A stretch of 40,394 nt of DNA from UBA1433 sp964581565 (lineage in GTDB: Bacteria; Bacillota; Clostridia; Eubacteriales; UBA1433). The notes under the pieces are model-generated. The model saw nothing but the letters and a program-made list of their open reading frames with translations. It had not been told where the DNA came from and did not search any database. The stretch spans positions 1 to 40,394 of the forward strand of contig CAZOOZ010000014.1 of assembly GCA_964581565.1 (NCBI GenBank), written 5' to 3'. The translations under genes were made by a program, and so were the position numbers. Of this stretch, positions 16,046-23,206 are shown in pieces (the stretch's first letter is position 1; every line of letters begins with the position of its first letter).

Positions 16046-17011
16046 ATGAGTTTAACAAATGAAAAAATAATTAAAATGTATACAAAAATGGTAACAGCCA
16101 GATTACTTGAAGAAATGCTGCAGGAAATGTTTAGTGAAGGCATGTTGCACGGCACAACGCATTTAGGTATCGGGCAGGAGGCATCCGGCATAGCTGCGTG
16201 CATGACCTTGAGTGAAGGTGATAAAATTACCCTAACACACAGAAACCATGTCGGGTGTGTAGGCATTGGGATGGATGTAAGGTCTATTCTTGCAGAAATG
16301 TTTGGAAAGGAAACAGGTGCATGTGGAGGTTTTGGCGGCAGCATGCATTTGGTTGATTATGAAAAAGGGAATATGGGTGCCAATGGAATTGTAGGTGGAG
16401 GACTTGGTCTTGCGGTGGGAGCGGCGCTTAAGATGAAATACAAAGATGAGAACAATATTGTTATATGCTTTATGGGAGATGGTGCAACAAACGAAGGATT
16501 ATTTCACGAAGCATTGAATCTTGCCACAATTTGGAAGCTGCCTATTATTTTTTATGTTGAAAATAATGGGTATGCCGTATCCATGCCAACACAGCGAAGT
16601 ATGAATATTAAAGATATAGAGAAAAGAGCCGAATCCTATGGTATGCGTTCTATCATATTAGACGGCAATAACGCAATAGATGTGTACAACATGACGTTTT
16701 CGGCTGTTCAGTATGTTAGAGAGGGAAACGGGCCTATGCTTATTGAGAGTAAAACATATAGAATAAGCGGGCATTCGAAATCGGACACGGAACAGCTATA
16801 TAGAAGTCAGGAAGAAATAAAATCTTGGCTTGCGAAGTGTCCTATCAAAAGGCTTGAAGAATATATGCTGAAAAATAATGTGGCAAGAAGTGAAATGCTC
16901 AAAGAAATCAATACGCAGGTAATGGAAGAATTAAAACAAGCAGTATTGTTTTCTCAAAACAGCTTAGAACCGTCTGTAGAAGATATACGAAAGTATGTAT
17001 ACGCAAAGTGA
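16046..17011 (+). CDS. Thiamine-diphosphate dehydrogenase E1 alpha (pyruvate/acetoin type)
   Basis: Alpha subunit of a two-subunit 2-oxoacid or acetoin dehydrogenase E1. The 321 residues include the thiamine diphosphate motif GDGATNEGLFHEALNLA with ENNGYAVS behind it, an HRNHVGCVGIGMD loop, and the ISGHSKSD phosphorylation-loop region. Full-length family members are about 320-330 residues. It is followed 10 bases later by the beta subunit. No E2 (lipoyl transacetylase), E3 or lipoate ligase is in the window, and the genes lie between ispD and ispF. The substrate is therefore open: acetoin, pyruvate or another 2-oxoacid. Confidence 0.9.
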   Translation: MSLTNEKIIKMYTKMVTARLLEEMLQEMFSEGMLHGTTHLGIGQEASGIAACMTLSEGDKITLTHRNHVGCVGIGMDVRSILAEMFGKETGACGGFGGSMHLVDYEKGNMGANGIVGGGLGLAVGAALKMKYKDENNIVICFMGDGATNEGLFHEALNLATIWKLPIIFYVENNGYAVSMPTQRSMNIKDIEKRAESYGMRSIILDGNNAIDVYNMTFSAVQYVREGNGPMLIESKTYRISGHSKSDTEQLYRSQEEIKSWLAKCPIKRLEEYMLKNNVARSEMLKEINTQVMEELKQAVLFSQNSLEPSVEDIRKYVYAK

Positions 17012-17021
17012 GGATTAGAGA

Positions 17022-17999
17022 ATGAAAGAAATTACATACAAAGAGGCATTGTGTGAAGCGCTTTCCGAGGAGATGATGCGCGATGAAAATGTTATTTTGA
17101 TGGGGCAAGATATTGGGTTATACGGCGGGAATTTTCAGGTCACAAAAGATCTTGTGCTCAAGTTTGGCGAACAAAGAGTGATAGATGCTCCGCTCAGTGA
17201 GGCAATTATAGCTGGATGCGCAACAGGCGCGGCAATGTCTGGGCTTAGACCGGTTATAGAGTCTATGTTTTCTGATTTTGTAACACTCATGATGGATAAT
17301 ATTGTAAATCAGGCAGCTAAAATACATTATATGTCGGCGGGGCAAATTAAAGTGCCAATGGTTGTGAGGCTTCCTGTAGGATGCGGCACAGGTGCGGGAG
17401 CGCAGCATTCGCAAAGCCTTGAGGCGTGGATGTGTCATGTGCCGGGATTAAAGGTTGTTTTTCCATCTAGTCCATACGAAGCAAAAGGACTGTTGAAGGC
17501 GGCGATCAGAGATGATAATCCCGTTATATTTTGTGAACACAAATTGTTGTATTCAACAGCAGGGAGCGTTCCAGAGGAAGAATATATTATTCCTATCGGG
17601 CAGGCAAATGTTATTAAAAAAGGAGCGTCTATGAGTATCATTACTTATGGATATTCCGTTCAGAAATGTCTTATAGCTTCAATGCAGCTTAAGGCAAAAG
17701 GTATTGATGCCGAAATTATAGATTTGCGTACACTTTATCCATTAGATGAGAAAACCATTCTTGATTCCGTAAAGAAAACAGGCAGGGTGCTTATTGTTCA
17801 TGAAGCTTCAAAAACAGGGGGACTAGGTGCGGAAATAGCGGCGTTGATTGCGGAAAAGGCTTACGCATATTTGAAAGCCCCTGTTTTAAGAGTTGCCGGG
17901 CAAGATATTCCAATTCCATTTAATAAAAAGCTGGAACAAACTTGTGTGCCACAAATAGGAGACATCAAAAAAGAGGCAGAGAGATTAATGAGAAGATGA
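17022..17999 (+). CDS. Thiamine-diphosphate dehydrogenase E1 beta (pyruvate/acetoin type)
   Basis: Beta subunit that completes the alpha2beta2 E1 enzyme. Recognisable parts are ALSEEMMRDENVILMGQDIGLYGGNFQVTKDL, the conserved active-site segment DAPLSEAIIAGCATGAAMSGLRPV with a glutamate that activates thiamine diphosphate, GAGAQHSQSLEAW, and the C-terminal transketolase domain with DLRTLYPLDEKTI and HEASKTGG. The 325-residue length is normal. The stop is 12 bases before the zinc-ribbon gene. Together with E1 alpha it would decarboxylate a 2-oxoacid or acetoin; the partner acceptor is not encoded here. Confidence 0.92.
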   Translation: MKEITYKEALCEALSEEMMRDENVILMGQDIGLYGGNFQVTKDLVLKFGEQRVIDAPLSEAIIAGCATGAAMSGLRPVIESMFSDFVTLMMDNIVNQAAKIHYMSAGQIKVPMVVRLPVGCGTGAGAQHSQSLEAWMCHVPGLKVVFPSSPYEAKGLLKAAIRDDNPVIFCEHKLLYSTAGSVPEEEYIIPIGQANVIKKGASMSIITYGYSVQKCLIASMQLKAKGIDAEIIDLRTLYPLDEKTILDSVKKTGRVLIVHEASKTGGLGAEIAALIAEKAYAYLKAPVLRVAGQDIPIPFNKKLEQTCVPQIGDIKKEAERLMRR

Positions 18000-18011
18000 C
18001 AGGTCACCAAA

Positions 18012-18323
18012 ATGAAAAGTGTAATGGAAGCAAGATTACTTTGTGATGTATGCGAGAAAGAAACAGTGCATACAATAACATACAAAAATAATATGATTGA
18101 GCATATTGTTTGCAATGAATGCCATAACGGTATCATTTTAGATGTTGATAAAATAAAGCAAAATTATGGCGCAGAATTTACTAAAAGAATATTAAGCAAG
18201 CCTGCACGTATGAACGAAGAGATGCAGCAAGATTTAAAAAAATTTTTAAAAAGTATGCCTGTTCGGATTATGTCTAAGCCTTACAGGCTCATTTTAGAAT
18301 ATAAAAAATATTATGAGGACTGA
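18012..18323 (+). CDS. Zinc-ribbon 'bh' family small protein
   Basis: A 103-residue protein with a zinc-ribbon-like N-terminal half, CDVC (residues 11-14) and CNEC (34-37), and a basic helical C-terminal half ending SKPARMNEEMQQDLKKFLKSMPVRIMSKPYRLILEY. This layout matches small clostridial proteins annotated as 'bh protein', whose role is unknown to me. It sits two bases before ispF and 12 after the E1 beta gene, so it is translated with the operon. Confidence 0.75.
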   Translation: MKSVMEARLLCDVCEKETVHTITYKNNMIEHIVCNECHNGIILDVDKIKQNYGAEFTKRILSKPARMNEEMQQDLKKFLKSMPVRIMSKPYRLILEYKKYYED

Positions 18324-18325
18324 AT

Positions 18326-18799
18326 ATGCGTATAGGTATAGGCTACGATGCGCATTGTCTGCAAGAAGGCAGAAAACTGGTTTTAGGAGGCGTTGATATA
18401 AGAAACGAGAAAGGCCTGCTTGGTCATTCCGATGCGGATGTGTTGTTGCATGCCATTATGGATGCGCTTTTAGGGGCAACAGCGCTTGGCGACATAGGGA
18501 AAATTTTTCCTGATAATAACCCTGAATATAAAGATATAAGCAGCATGGAATTACTTAAAGAAGTTTATTATATGATTAAAAAAGCCGGGTATGAAGTAGT
18601 TAACATTGATAGTGTTATTATCGCTCAAAAACCAAAATTAGCGCCTTATATCGAAAAAATGAGAATGAACATAGCACAGGCTATTTATACGGAGTTATCA
18701 AATATATCAATTAAAGCAACAACAGAAGAGGCTATGGGTTTTACTGGCAGGCAGGAAGGCATCAGCGCAAAGGCTGTTTGTTTAATAAAAAAATTATAA
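18326..18799 (+). CDS. ispF: 2-C-methyl-D-erythritol 2,4-cyclodiphosphate synthase
   Basis: Fifth step of the MEP pathway, cyclising CDP-ME 2-phosphate. The metal site is D8 and H10 in GIGYDAH (usually DVH), with H42 in LLGHSDADVLLHA. The later motif ATTEEAMGFTGRQEG is the family CDP-binding signature. The 157-residue length is standard for a trimeric stand-alone IspF. It is in an operon with the E1 pair and ispD upstream and cysS 26 bases downstream. The ispF-cysS order is common in Bacillota. Confidence 0.95.
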   Translation: MRIGIGYDAHCLQEGRKLVLGGVDIRNEKGLLGHSDADVLLHAIMDALLGATALGDIGKIFPDNNPEYKDISSMELLKEVYYMIKKAGYEVVNIDSVIIAQKPKLAPYIEKMRMNIAQAIYTELSNISIKATTEEAMGFTGRQEGISAKAVCLIKKL

Positions 18800-18825
18800 T
18801 GACAATAAATTAAGAAGGAAACTTT

Positions 18826-20223
18826 ATGGTTAAAATTTATAACTCGTTGACAAATAAAAAAGAAGAATTTAAACCGCTGCATGACGGGCAAGTCAAAATG
18901 TATTCGTGCGGCCCCACGGTATATAATTATTTCCATATCGGAAATGCAAGGCCGTTTATTTTTTTTGATGTCGTACGAAGATATTTGGAATACGCCGGAT
19001 ACGATGTAACGTTTATACAAAATTTCACAGATGTGGATGATAAAATTATCAATAAAGCGAATGAAGAAGGAATCGAACCGCAAAAACTTGCGGAAAAATA
19101 TATCGAAGAATATTTTAAGGATGCGGATGCGCTTGGTATAAAAAGAGCAAATGTGCATCCGAAAGTAAGTGATAATATTAATGAGATCATTTCCCTTATA
19201 CAAACTTTGATTACAAATGGCAAAGCATATGAGAGGGATGGTAATGTATATTATCGCGTCAGTGCTTTTTTGCCTTACGGAAAATTATCTAAGCAAGATA
19301 CCGATGACTTGGAAGCGGGTGCAAGAGTAGAAGTCAGTGAAGAAAAAGAAAACCCCTTGGATTTTGCGCTCTGGAAAAAGAAAAAAGAAGGTGAAATTTT
19401 CTGGGACAGTCCGTTTGGACAGGGGAGACCCGGTTGGCATATAGAATGTTCCGCAATGGCGCTGAAATATTTAGGAGATCAGATTGACATTCACGGAGGA
19501 GGCGCAGATTTAATGTTTCCTCATCATGAAAATGAAATCGCACAGAGCGAAGGGGCCACGGGAAAACAGTTTTCAAGATACTGGATGCATAACGGATATA
19601 TCAATATTGATAATAAAAAAATGTCGAAATCACTAGGAAATTTTTTCACGGTAAGAGATATTGCAAAAGAATTTGATCTAGAAGTGGTCAGATTATTCAT
19701 CCTCAGCGCTCATTATAGAAATCCAATCAATTTCAGCAGAGAGCTTATACAAGCTTCGGCCGCTTCCCTAGAGCGAATTTACAATGCAAAATATAATCTT
19801 CAATATTTTATTGACGAAAATAAAAATAAAGACGAAAAAATTGATCAGACAATCAGTGAGCAGCTAAATCATTTTAAACAAGAATTCTGTAATGCGATGG
19901 ATGATGATTTTAATACGGCAGATGCTATTGCCGCTATTTTTGAACTTATAAAATATATTAATATTAATATTAATGAGCAGACTCCTATCGGCATGATTAA
20001 AGCGGCGCAATCATTGCTTGACGAACTTACGGGAGTGCTCGGCATAGCGCAGAACACAAAAAAAGAATTGCTGAACAAAGATATTGAAGCCTTAATTGCG
20101 CAAAGGCAGCAGGCGAGAACCAATAAAGATTTTGCATTAGCGGATAAAATAAGAGATGAGTTGAAAAACAAAAATATTATACTTGAAGATACAAGGCAAG
20201 GAGTTAAATGGAAGAGGATTTAA
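18826..20223 (+). CDS. cysS: Cysteinyl-tRNA synthetase
   Basis: Class I synthetase charging tRNA-Cys. The HIGH box appears as HIGN (37-40) after the zinc ligand C28 (SCGPTVYNY), the second zinc ligands lie in WHIECSAM and GGADLMFPHHENEIAQ, and KMSKSLGN lies near residues 264-271. The C-terminal DALR helices and a short anticodon-binding tail (ending GVKWKRI) are present, for a normal 465 residues. No T-box leader fits in the 26 bases before the gene, so it relies on upstream promoters. Its end overlaps mrnC. Confidence 0.97.
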   Translation: MVKIYNSLTNKKEEFKPLHDGQVKMYSCGPTVYNYFHIGNARPFIFFDVVRRYLEYAGYDVTFIQNFTDVDDKIINKANEEGIEPQKLAEKYIEEYFKDADALGIKRANVHPKVSDNINEIISLIQTLITNGKAYERDGNVYYRVSAFLPYGKLSKQDTDDLEAGARVEVSEEKENPLDFALWKKKKEGEIFWDSPFGQGRPGWHIECSAMALKYLGDQIDIHGGGADLMFPHHENEIAQSEGATGKQFSRYWMHNGYINIDNKKMSKSLGNFFTVRDIAKEFDLEVVRLFILSAHYRNPINFSRELIQASAASLERIYNAKYNLQYFIDENKNKDEKIDQTISEQLNHFKQEFCNAMDDDFNTADAIAAIFELIKYINININEQTPIGMIKAAQSLLDELTGVLGIAQNTKKELLNKDIEALIAQRQQARTNKDFALADKIRDELKNKNIILEDTRQGVKWKRI

Positions 20224-20618
20224 TGATATTATCAAATATTAATGCAGCGCTTTTAAATCCTGTGCAACTTGCATATATAGGAGATGCTGTTTATGAAATA
20301 TATATTAGGCAGTATTTGTTGTCTTTAGGAATAACCAAGTCTTCTGTTCTTCAGCATCGTGCTGAGCTGTTTGTCAAAGCTCAAATGCAAAATGAAGCAC
20401 TCAAGATAATTACTCCCATGCTCAGCGAGGAAGAGCAAAAAATTGTATTAAAAGGCAGAAATAATAAACATAAAAATAAGCCTAAAAATGCATCGGTGGA
20501 AGAATATAATAACGCAACTGGGCTTGAAGCTTTAATGGGTTACTTATATTTGAACAAAGAAAAGAAAAGGATGGACGAGATTATTTCGGCGATTATTAAT
20601 CACGTTAATGAAAATTAA
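20208..20618 (+). CDS. mrnC: Mini-ribonuclease III
   Basis: RNase III catalytic domain without a double-stranded RNA binding domain. It matures 23S rRNA in Bacillota. YIGDAVYEIYIRQYL (18-32) is the signature helix with the catalytic Asp and Glu, and GLEALMGYLYL (103-113) is the second acidic motif. The 136-residue length is typical. ATG 20208 is chosen for the AAGGAG 5 bases upstream, giving a 16-base overlap with cysS; ATG 20223, overlapping the cysS stop by one base, is a possible alternative. The cysS-mrnC order is conserved. Confidence 0.93.
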   Translation: MEEDLMILSNINAALLNPVQLAYIGDAVYEIYIRQYLLSLGITKSSVLQHRAELFVKAQMQNEALKIITPMLSEEEQKIVLKGRNNKHKNKPKNASVEEYNNATGLEALMGYLYLNKEKKRMDEIISAIINHVNEN

Positions 20619-20621
20619 AAT

Positions 20622-21140
20622 ATGGATACATCAATACAACAGAGCATCAGCACACAAAAACAACAAGTACTAGATTTGTTAAACAAAGAAAATATAAAAT
20701 ATGAACTAATAGAACATGAAGCGATGTACACCATCGATCAAATGGTAGATGCCGGACTTACAGAGGGATATGCAATCTGCAAAAATTTGTTTTTAAGAGA
20801 TTATAAGGGATTGAGCCATTATCTTGTTATTTTATTAGAAAATAAAAAAGCCGATTTAAAAGCAATTGCCGAGCAATTAGGATCAAGCAGACTTAGCTTT
20901 GCATCTGAAAGCAGATTGGACAAATATTTGAAACTTAAAAAGGGTGCCGTCTCACCGTTTGGTATTCTTAATGATATCTGCCATGAAGTAATACTGATTA
21001 TTGATCAAGATTTAAAAAAACAAAAAAAAGTCGGGTTTCACCCGAATGACAATACAGCTACGGTTATTTTATCATATGAGGATTTTGCAAAAATATTAGA
21101 AAAGTTTGAGAATAAAAAATTTTATTTTGAATTTTTATAA
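20622..21140 (+). CDS. YbaK/ProX-type aminoacyl-tRNA deacylase
   Basis: Stand-alone editing domain that hydrolyses mischarged tRNA, typically Ala- or Cys-tRNA-Pro. The fold is recognisable from IKYELIEHEAMYTIDQM, AICKNLFLRDYKG (the Lys is the probable catalytic or substrate-binding lysine), LSHYLVILLENKKADLKAIAEQLG, LKLKKGAVSPFGILND and VGFHPNDNTATVILSYEDF. The 172 residues match the PrdX/ProX branch. It is the fourth gene in cysS-mrnC order and 3 bases from mrnC. Being next to cysS is suggestive for correction of Cys-tRNA-Pro, an inference. Confidence 0.9.
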   Translation: MDTSIQQSISTQKQQVLDLLNKENIKYELIEHEAMYTIDQMVDAGLTEGYAICKNLFLRDYKGLSHYLVILLENKKADLKAIAEQLGSSRLSFASESRLDKYLKLKKGAVSPFGILNDICHEVILIIDQDLKKQKKVGFHPNDNTATVILSYEDFAKILEKFENKKFYFEFL

Positions 21141-21174
21141 CGTTTTGTCTGTATTATACAGACAAAACGTTATA
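21136..21174 (+). terminator. Perfect 18-bp hairpin after the ProX-type gene
   Basis: An 18-base arm (21136-21153) and its exact complement (21157-21174) flank a 3-base TTA loop. The left arm includes the ProX stop codon. No T-tract follows, so it may act as an RNA 3'-end stabiliser, a factor-dependent terminator, or as a terminator for the convergent small gene. It is stated as a terminator by position only. Confidence 0.6.
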
Positions 21175-21200
21175 TATTCAGCATCATTTTTAAAATGAAA

Positions 21201-21380
21201 TTAAACCCACTCAAATTCATCTGCAAGATGACCCATTGACCAAAAATTTGTAATCGCAATAGCAATATCACCAATAGCAGAAGCATCGTCAAAAGCGTAT
21301 CTGTCATCTTTCGTTTTATATAGTTCGTTGCATGTAACAGATAATACATTCAGACAATTTCTCAACTCGTTTTCGTTCAC
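21201..21380 (-). CDS. Small 59-residue protein of unknown function
   Basis: A GTG-started reading frame with an excellent ribosome site (AAGGAGG, 6 bases before the start). The sequence begins MNENELRNCL and ends with HLADEFEWV; the middle has YKTKDDRYAFDDASAIGDIAIAI. It is acidic, has Cys9 and Cys17 and no membrane segment. I do not recognise it. The ribosome site is the main support. An inverted repeat lies in its leader and a strong hairpin lies after its stop. Confidence 0.7.
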   Translation of the reverse strand: MNENELRNCLNVLSVTCNELYKTKDDRYAFDDASAIGDIAIAITNFWSMGHLADEFEWV

Positions 21381-21392
21381 AGCAACCTCCTT

Positions 21393-21444
21393 CCTTACAA
21401 TATGTACTATGTATAATATGTAGTCTATATATAGTATTGTAAGG
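21393..21444 (-). repeat. Inverted repeat in the leader of the 59-residue gene
   Basis: CCTTACAATA (21393-21402) and TATTGTAAGG (21435-21444) are exact 10-base complements about 32 bases apart. On the minus strand the second copy abuts the ribosome site (TATTGTAAGG then AAGGAGG), so pairing could mask translation initiation, or the repeats could be two operator half-sites around the promoter. Confidence 0.5.
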
Positions 21445-21658
21445 TTTGATATGCGAACATTTTGTCGAACTTTGTTTAAAATATCAATAAATGTTATTAA
21501 TTTATAAAATTTGCTAATAATTATTATAAATAAGTAGTAATATAATAATATTTCATGAATAATTGAAATACGTACCAGCCTTATAAAATCAATATTCGGG
21601 AAAATATTTCATTTTATTAAAACCACTATGTCAATGTTATTTGTATGCTAAAATTCGA
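21445..21658. other. AT-rich gap with no recognisable gene
   Basis: Between the two small minus-strand genes I see no open frame with a ribosome site and no hairpin stronger than expected for AT-rich DNA. It probably carries the promoter of the 59-residue gene. Confidence 0.5.
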
Positions 21659-21696
21659 CAAAAAATTACAACTGCAAATAATTTGCAGCTGTAATT
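21659..21696 (-). terminator. Terminator of the DUF378-type gene
   Basis: Arms 21664-21679 and 21681-21696 are complementary over 16 bases with one mismatch, and on the minus strand the stem runs into six Ts (21660-21665). Confidence 0.88.
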
Positions 21697-21701
21697 CGAT
21701 A

Positions 21702-21920
21702 TTAATGCGCCACCGGTGTTCTATTATCTCTATCCATGAATAAAAAGCTTATTGAAATAAGTCCGCTGATTGCAACAATTGCATAAATAATTTTACTTCC
21801 AATAGCAAATTGTCCACCGAACAAGGCGGCAACAAGATCAAATTCAAAAAATGCAATTAAGCCCCAGTTGATGGCTCCAATGATTACTAAAACCAATGCC
21901 AATTTTTTTATAAAATTCAT
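21702..21920 (-). CDS. DUF378 small membrane protein
   Basis: A 72-residue protein with two hydrophobic helices (about 6-25 and 40-60) joined by a short loop, the layout of the DUF378 (YuzA-like) family. The motif LVIIGAINWGLIAFFEFDLVAALFGG is the family core. The function of the family is unknown to me. An AGGAG site lies 14 bases before the ATG, which is longer than ideal. It forms a single unit with a strong terminator right after the stop. Confidence 0.85.
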   Translation of the reverse strand: MNFIKKLALVLVIIGAINWGLIAFFEFDLVAALFGGQFAIGSKIIYAIVAISGLISISFLFMDRDNRTPVAH

Positions 21921-22055
21921 ACTTTATTTATCAACTCCTTTTATAAAAGTTATTATATTATTTGTAGGTATGATCTTAATTAAACTGTAATTTTTTGACT
22001 TTTTTAAAAAATTTGATTATAAAATATTACACTGATTGTTTATAAGAAGAATGTT

Positions 22056-22076
22056 TTGTGTTATCATTAAACACAA
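22056..22076. promoter_or_regulatory. Candidate operator before the PurM-like gene
   Basis: TTGTGTT (22056-22062) and AACACAA (22070-22076) form a perfect 7-base inverted repeat around ATCATTA. It overlaps a plausible -10 box (TGTTAT, 22059-22064, 17 bases after TTGTTT at 22036). This gives a possible repressor site 60-80 bases before the start codon. Confidence 0.4.
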
Positions 22077-22137
22077 TAATAAATCCAATAAATTATATAG
22101 TCTAAATAAAGCGATAAAATAGTCTTCGGAGGCAAAA

Positions 22138-23118
22138 ATGAAAGGCGGAAAATTTGATGACAGCGTTTTGAAAAAAATGATTTTTGATCATATAAAACAT
22201 AAACGCGATGAAGTGCTTTTAGGAAGCGGAACGGGAATTGACAGCAGTATTATTGACTTGAATGGTGATTTATTGGTAGTGAGTACAGATCCAATTACAG
22301 CAGCAACAGCGAATATAGGAAAATTATGTGCTAATATTTGCTGTAATGACATTGCTGCGGCAGGTGCGGAGCCGGTCGCTATTTTCGTTACGCTGCTTGT
22401 GCCGCCGGATTTTGAATTATATGATATTGAAAAGATTATCGAAGACTTGGATGAAGAATGCAGGCACCTTGATATACAGCTCGCAGGAGGACATACAGAA
22501 AAAACTGATGCAGTAAGACGACTTGTGCTTTCGGCAACAGTTATTGGGCGAAAGAAAGAATATTTGCCTCAGAGCATACATCCGGGAGATGTATTGATTA
22601 TGACAAAAGGAGCGGCGTATGAAGGGAGCAGCATTATAGCATCCGATTATGAATATAAGCTGACACAGATTTTGTCGGTGAAACAAATCAATTTTTTAAA
22701 AAGTTTAATCTCAGAAATTTCAGTGATGCCGGAAAGCAAAATAGCAATTAGAAATCATGCAAAATATATGCATGACATAACAGAAGGCGGGGTGCTTGGC
22801 GCAGCATGGGAAATGAGTCAAATGGTGAATTGCAATGTTGAAATTTATTGTGATGAGATATTTATGCATGATGAAACAAAAACACTATGCAACTATTTAA
22901 ATATTGATCCCTTGCGCCTTATATCAAGCGGTTCTATGTTGATTGCAGTTGACAGCGAAAACGCCAATAAAATCATTGATGAACTGAAATCAGCCGATAT
23001 TTTAGCGAAAGTGATCGGCTCTTTTACGAAAGGGAACAATATTTATATAAAAGAAGGACAGAAATGCGCATTAAATGAACCCGGAGAAGACGAACTTTAT
23101 AAGATACAGGAATTGTAG
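22138..23118 (+). CDS. AIR synthase-related protein (PurM/HypE/SelD fold)
   Basis: Member of the PurM-like ATP-binding superfamily that includes AIR synthase, HypE and thiamine-phosphate kinase. Features in order are GSGTGIDSSIIDL, STDPITAATANIGKLCANICCNDIAAAGAEPVAI (which positions Mg-ATP), the AGGHTEKTDAVRR segment, and MHDITEGGVLGAAWEMSQ in the second half. The layout is closest to HypE-like proteins, but it lacks the C-terminal Cys tail typical of HypE that carries a cyanyl group; the last residues are LYKIQEL. No hyp genes are nearby, so the reaction is unassigned. It has an AGGAG-type site (CGGAGG) before the ATG and lies alone between gaps. Confidence 0.85.
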   Translation: MKGGKFDDSVLKKMIFDHIKHKRDEVLLGSGTGIDSSIIDLNGDLLVVSTDPITAATANIGKLCANICCNDIAAAGAEPVAIFVTLLVPPDFELYDIEKIIEDLDEECRHLDIQLAGGHTEKTDAVRRLVLSATVIGRKKEYLPQSIHPGDVLIMTKGAAYEGSSIIASDYEYKLTQILSVKQINFLKSLISEISVMPESKIAIRNHAKYMHDITEGGVLGAAWEMSQMVNCNVEIYCDEIFMHDETKTLCNYLNIDPLRLISSGSMLIAVDSENANKIIDELKSADILAKVIGSFTKGNNIYIKEGQKCALNEPGEDELYKIQEL

Positions 23119-23127
23119 TGCATATAC

Positions 23128-23151
23128 CTAATGCCATTGCTAATGCCATTG
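23128..23151. repeat. Tandem duplication of a 12-base unit
   Basis: CTAATGCCATTG occurs twice head to tail just after the PurM-like stop. It looks like a slippage duplication and not a regulatory site. Confidence 0.7.
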
Positions 23152-23206
23152 ATTTAAGAATATTTAAGTTTAAAAATTAATATATATTAAGCAATGGAGG
23201 TATACT

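Noticed and set aside
16046..17999. Complete acetoin or pyruvate dehydrogenase operon
   Set aside because: No E2, E3 or lipoylation gene is found on either side; neighbours are MEP pathway genes.
18800..18825. T-box leader before cysS
   Set aside because: Only 26 bases separate ispF and cysS and no T-box motif is present.
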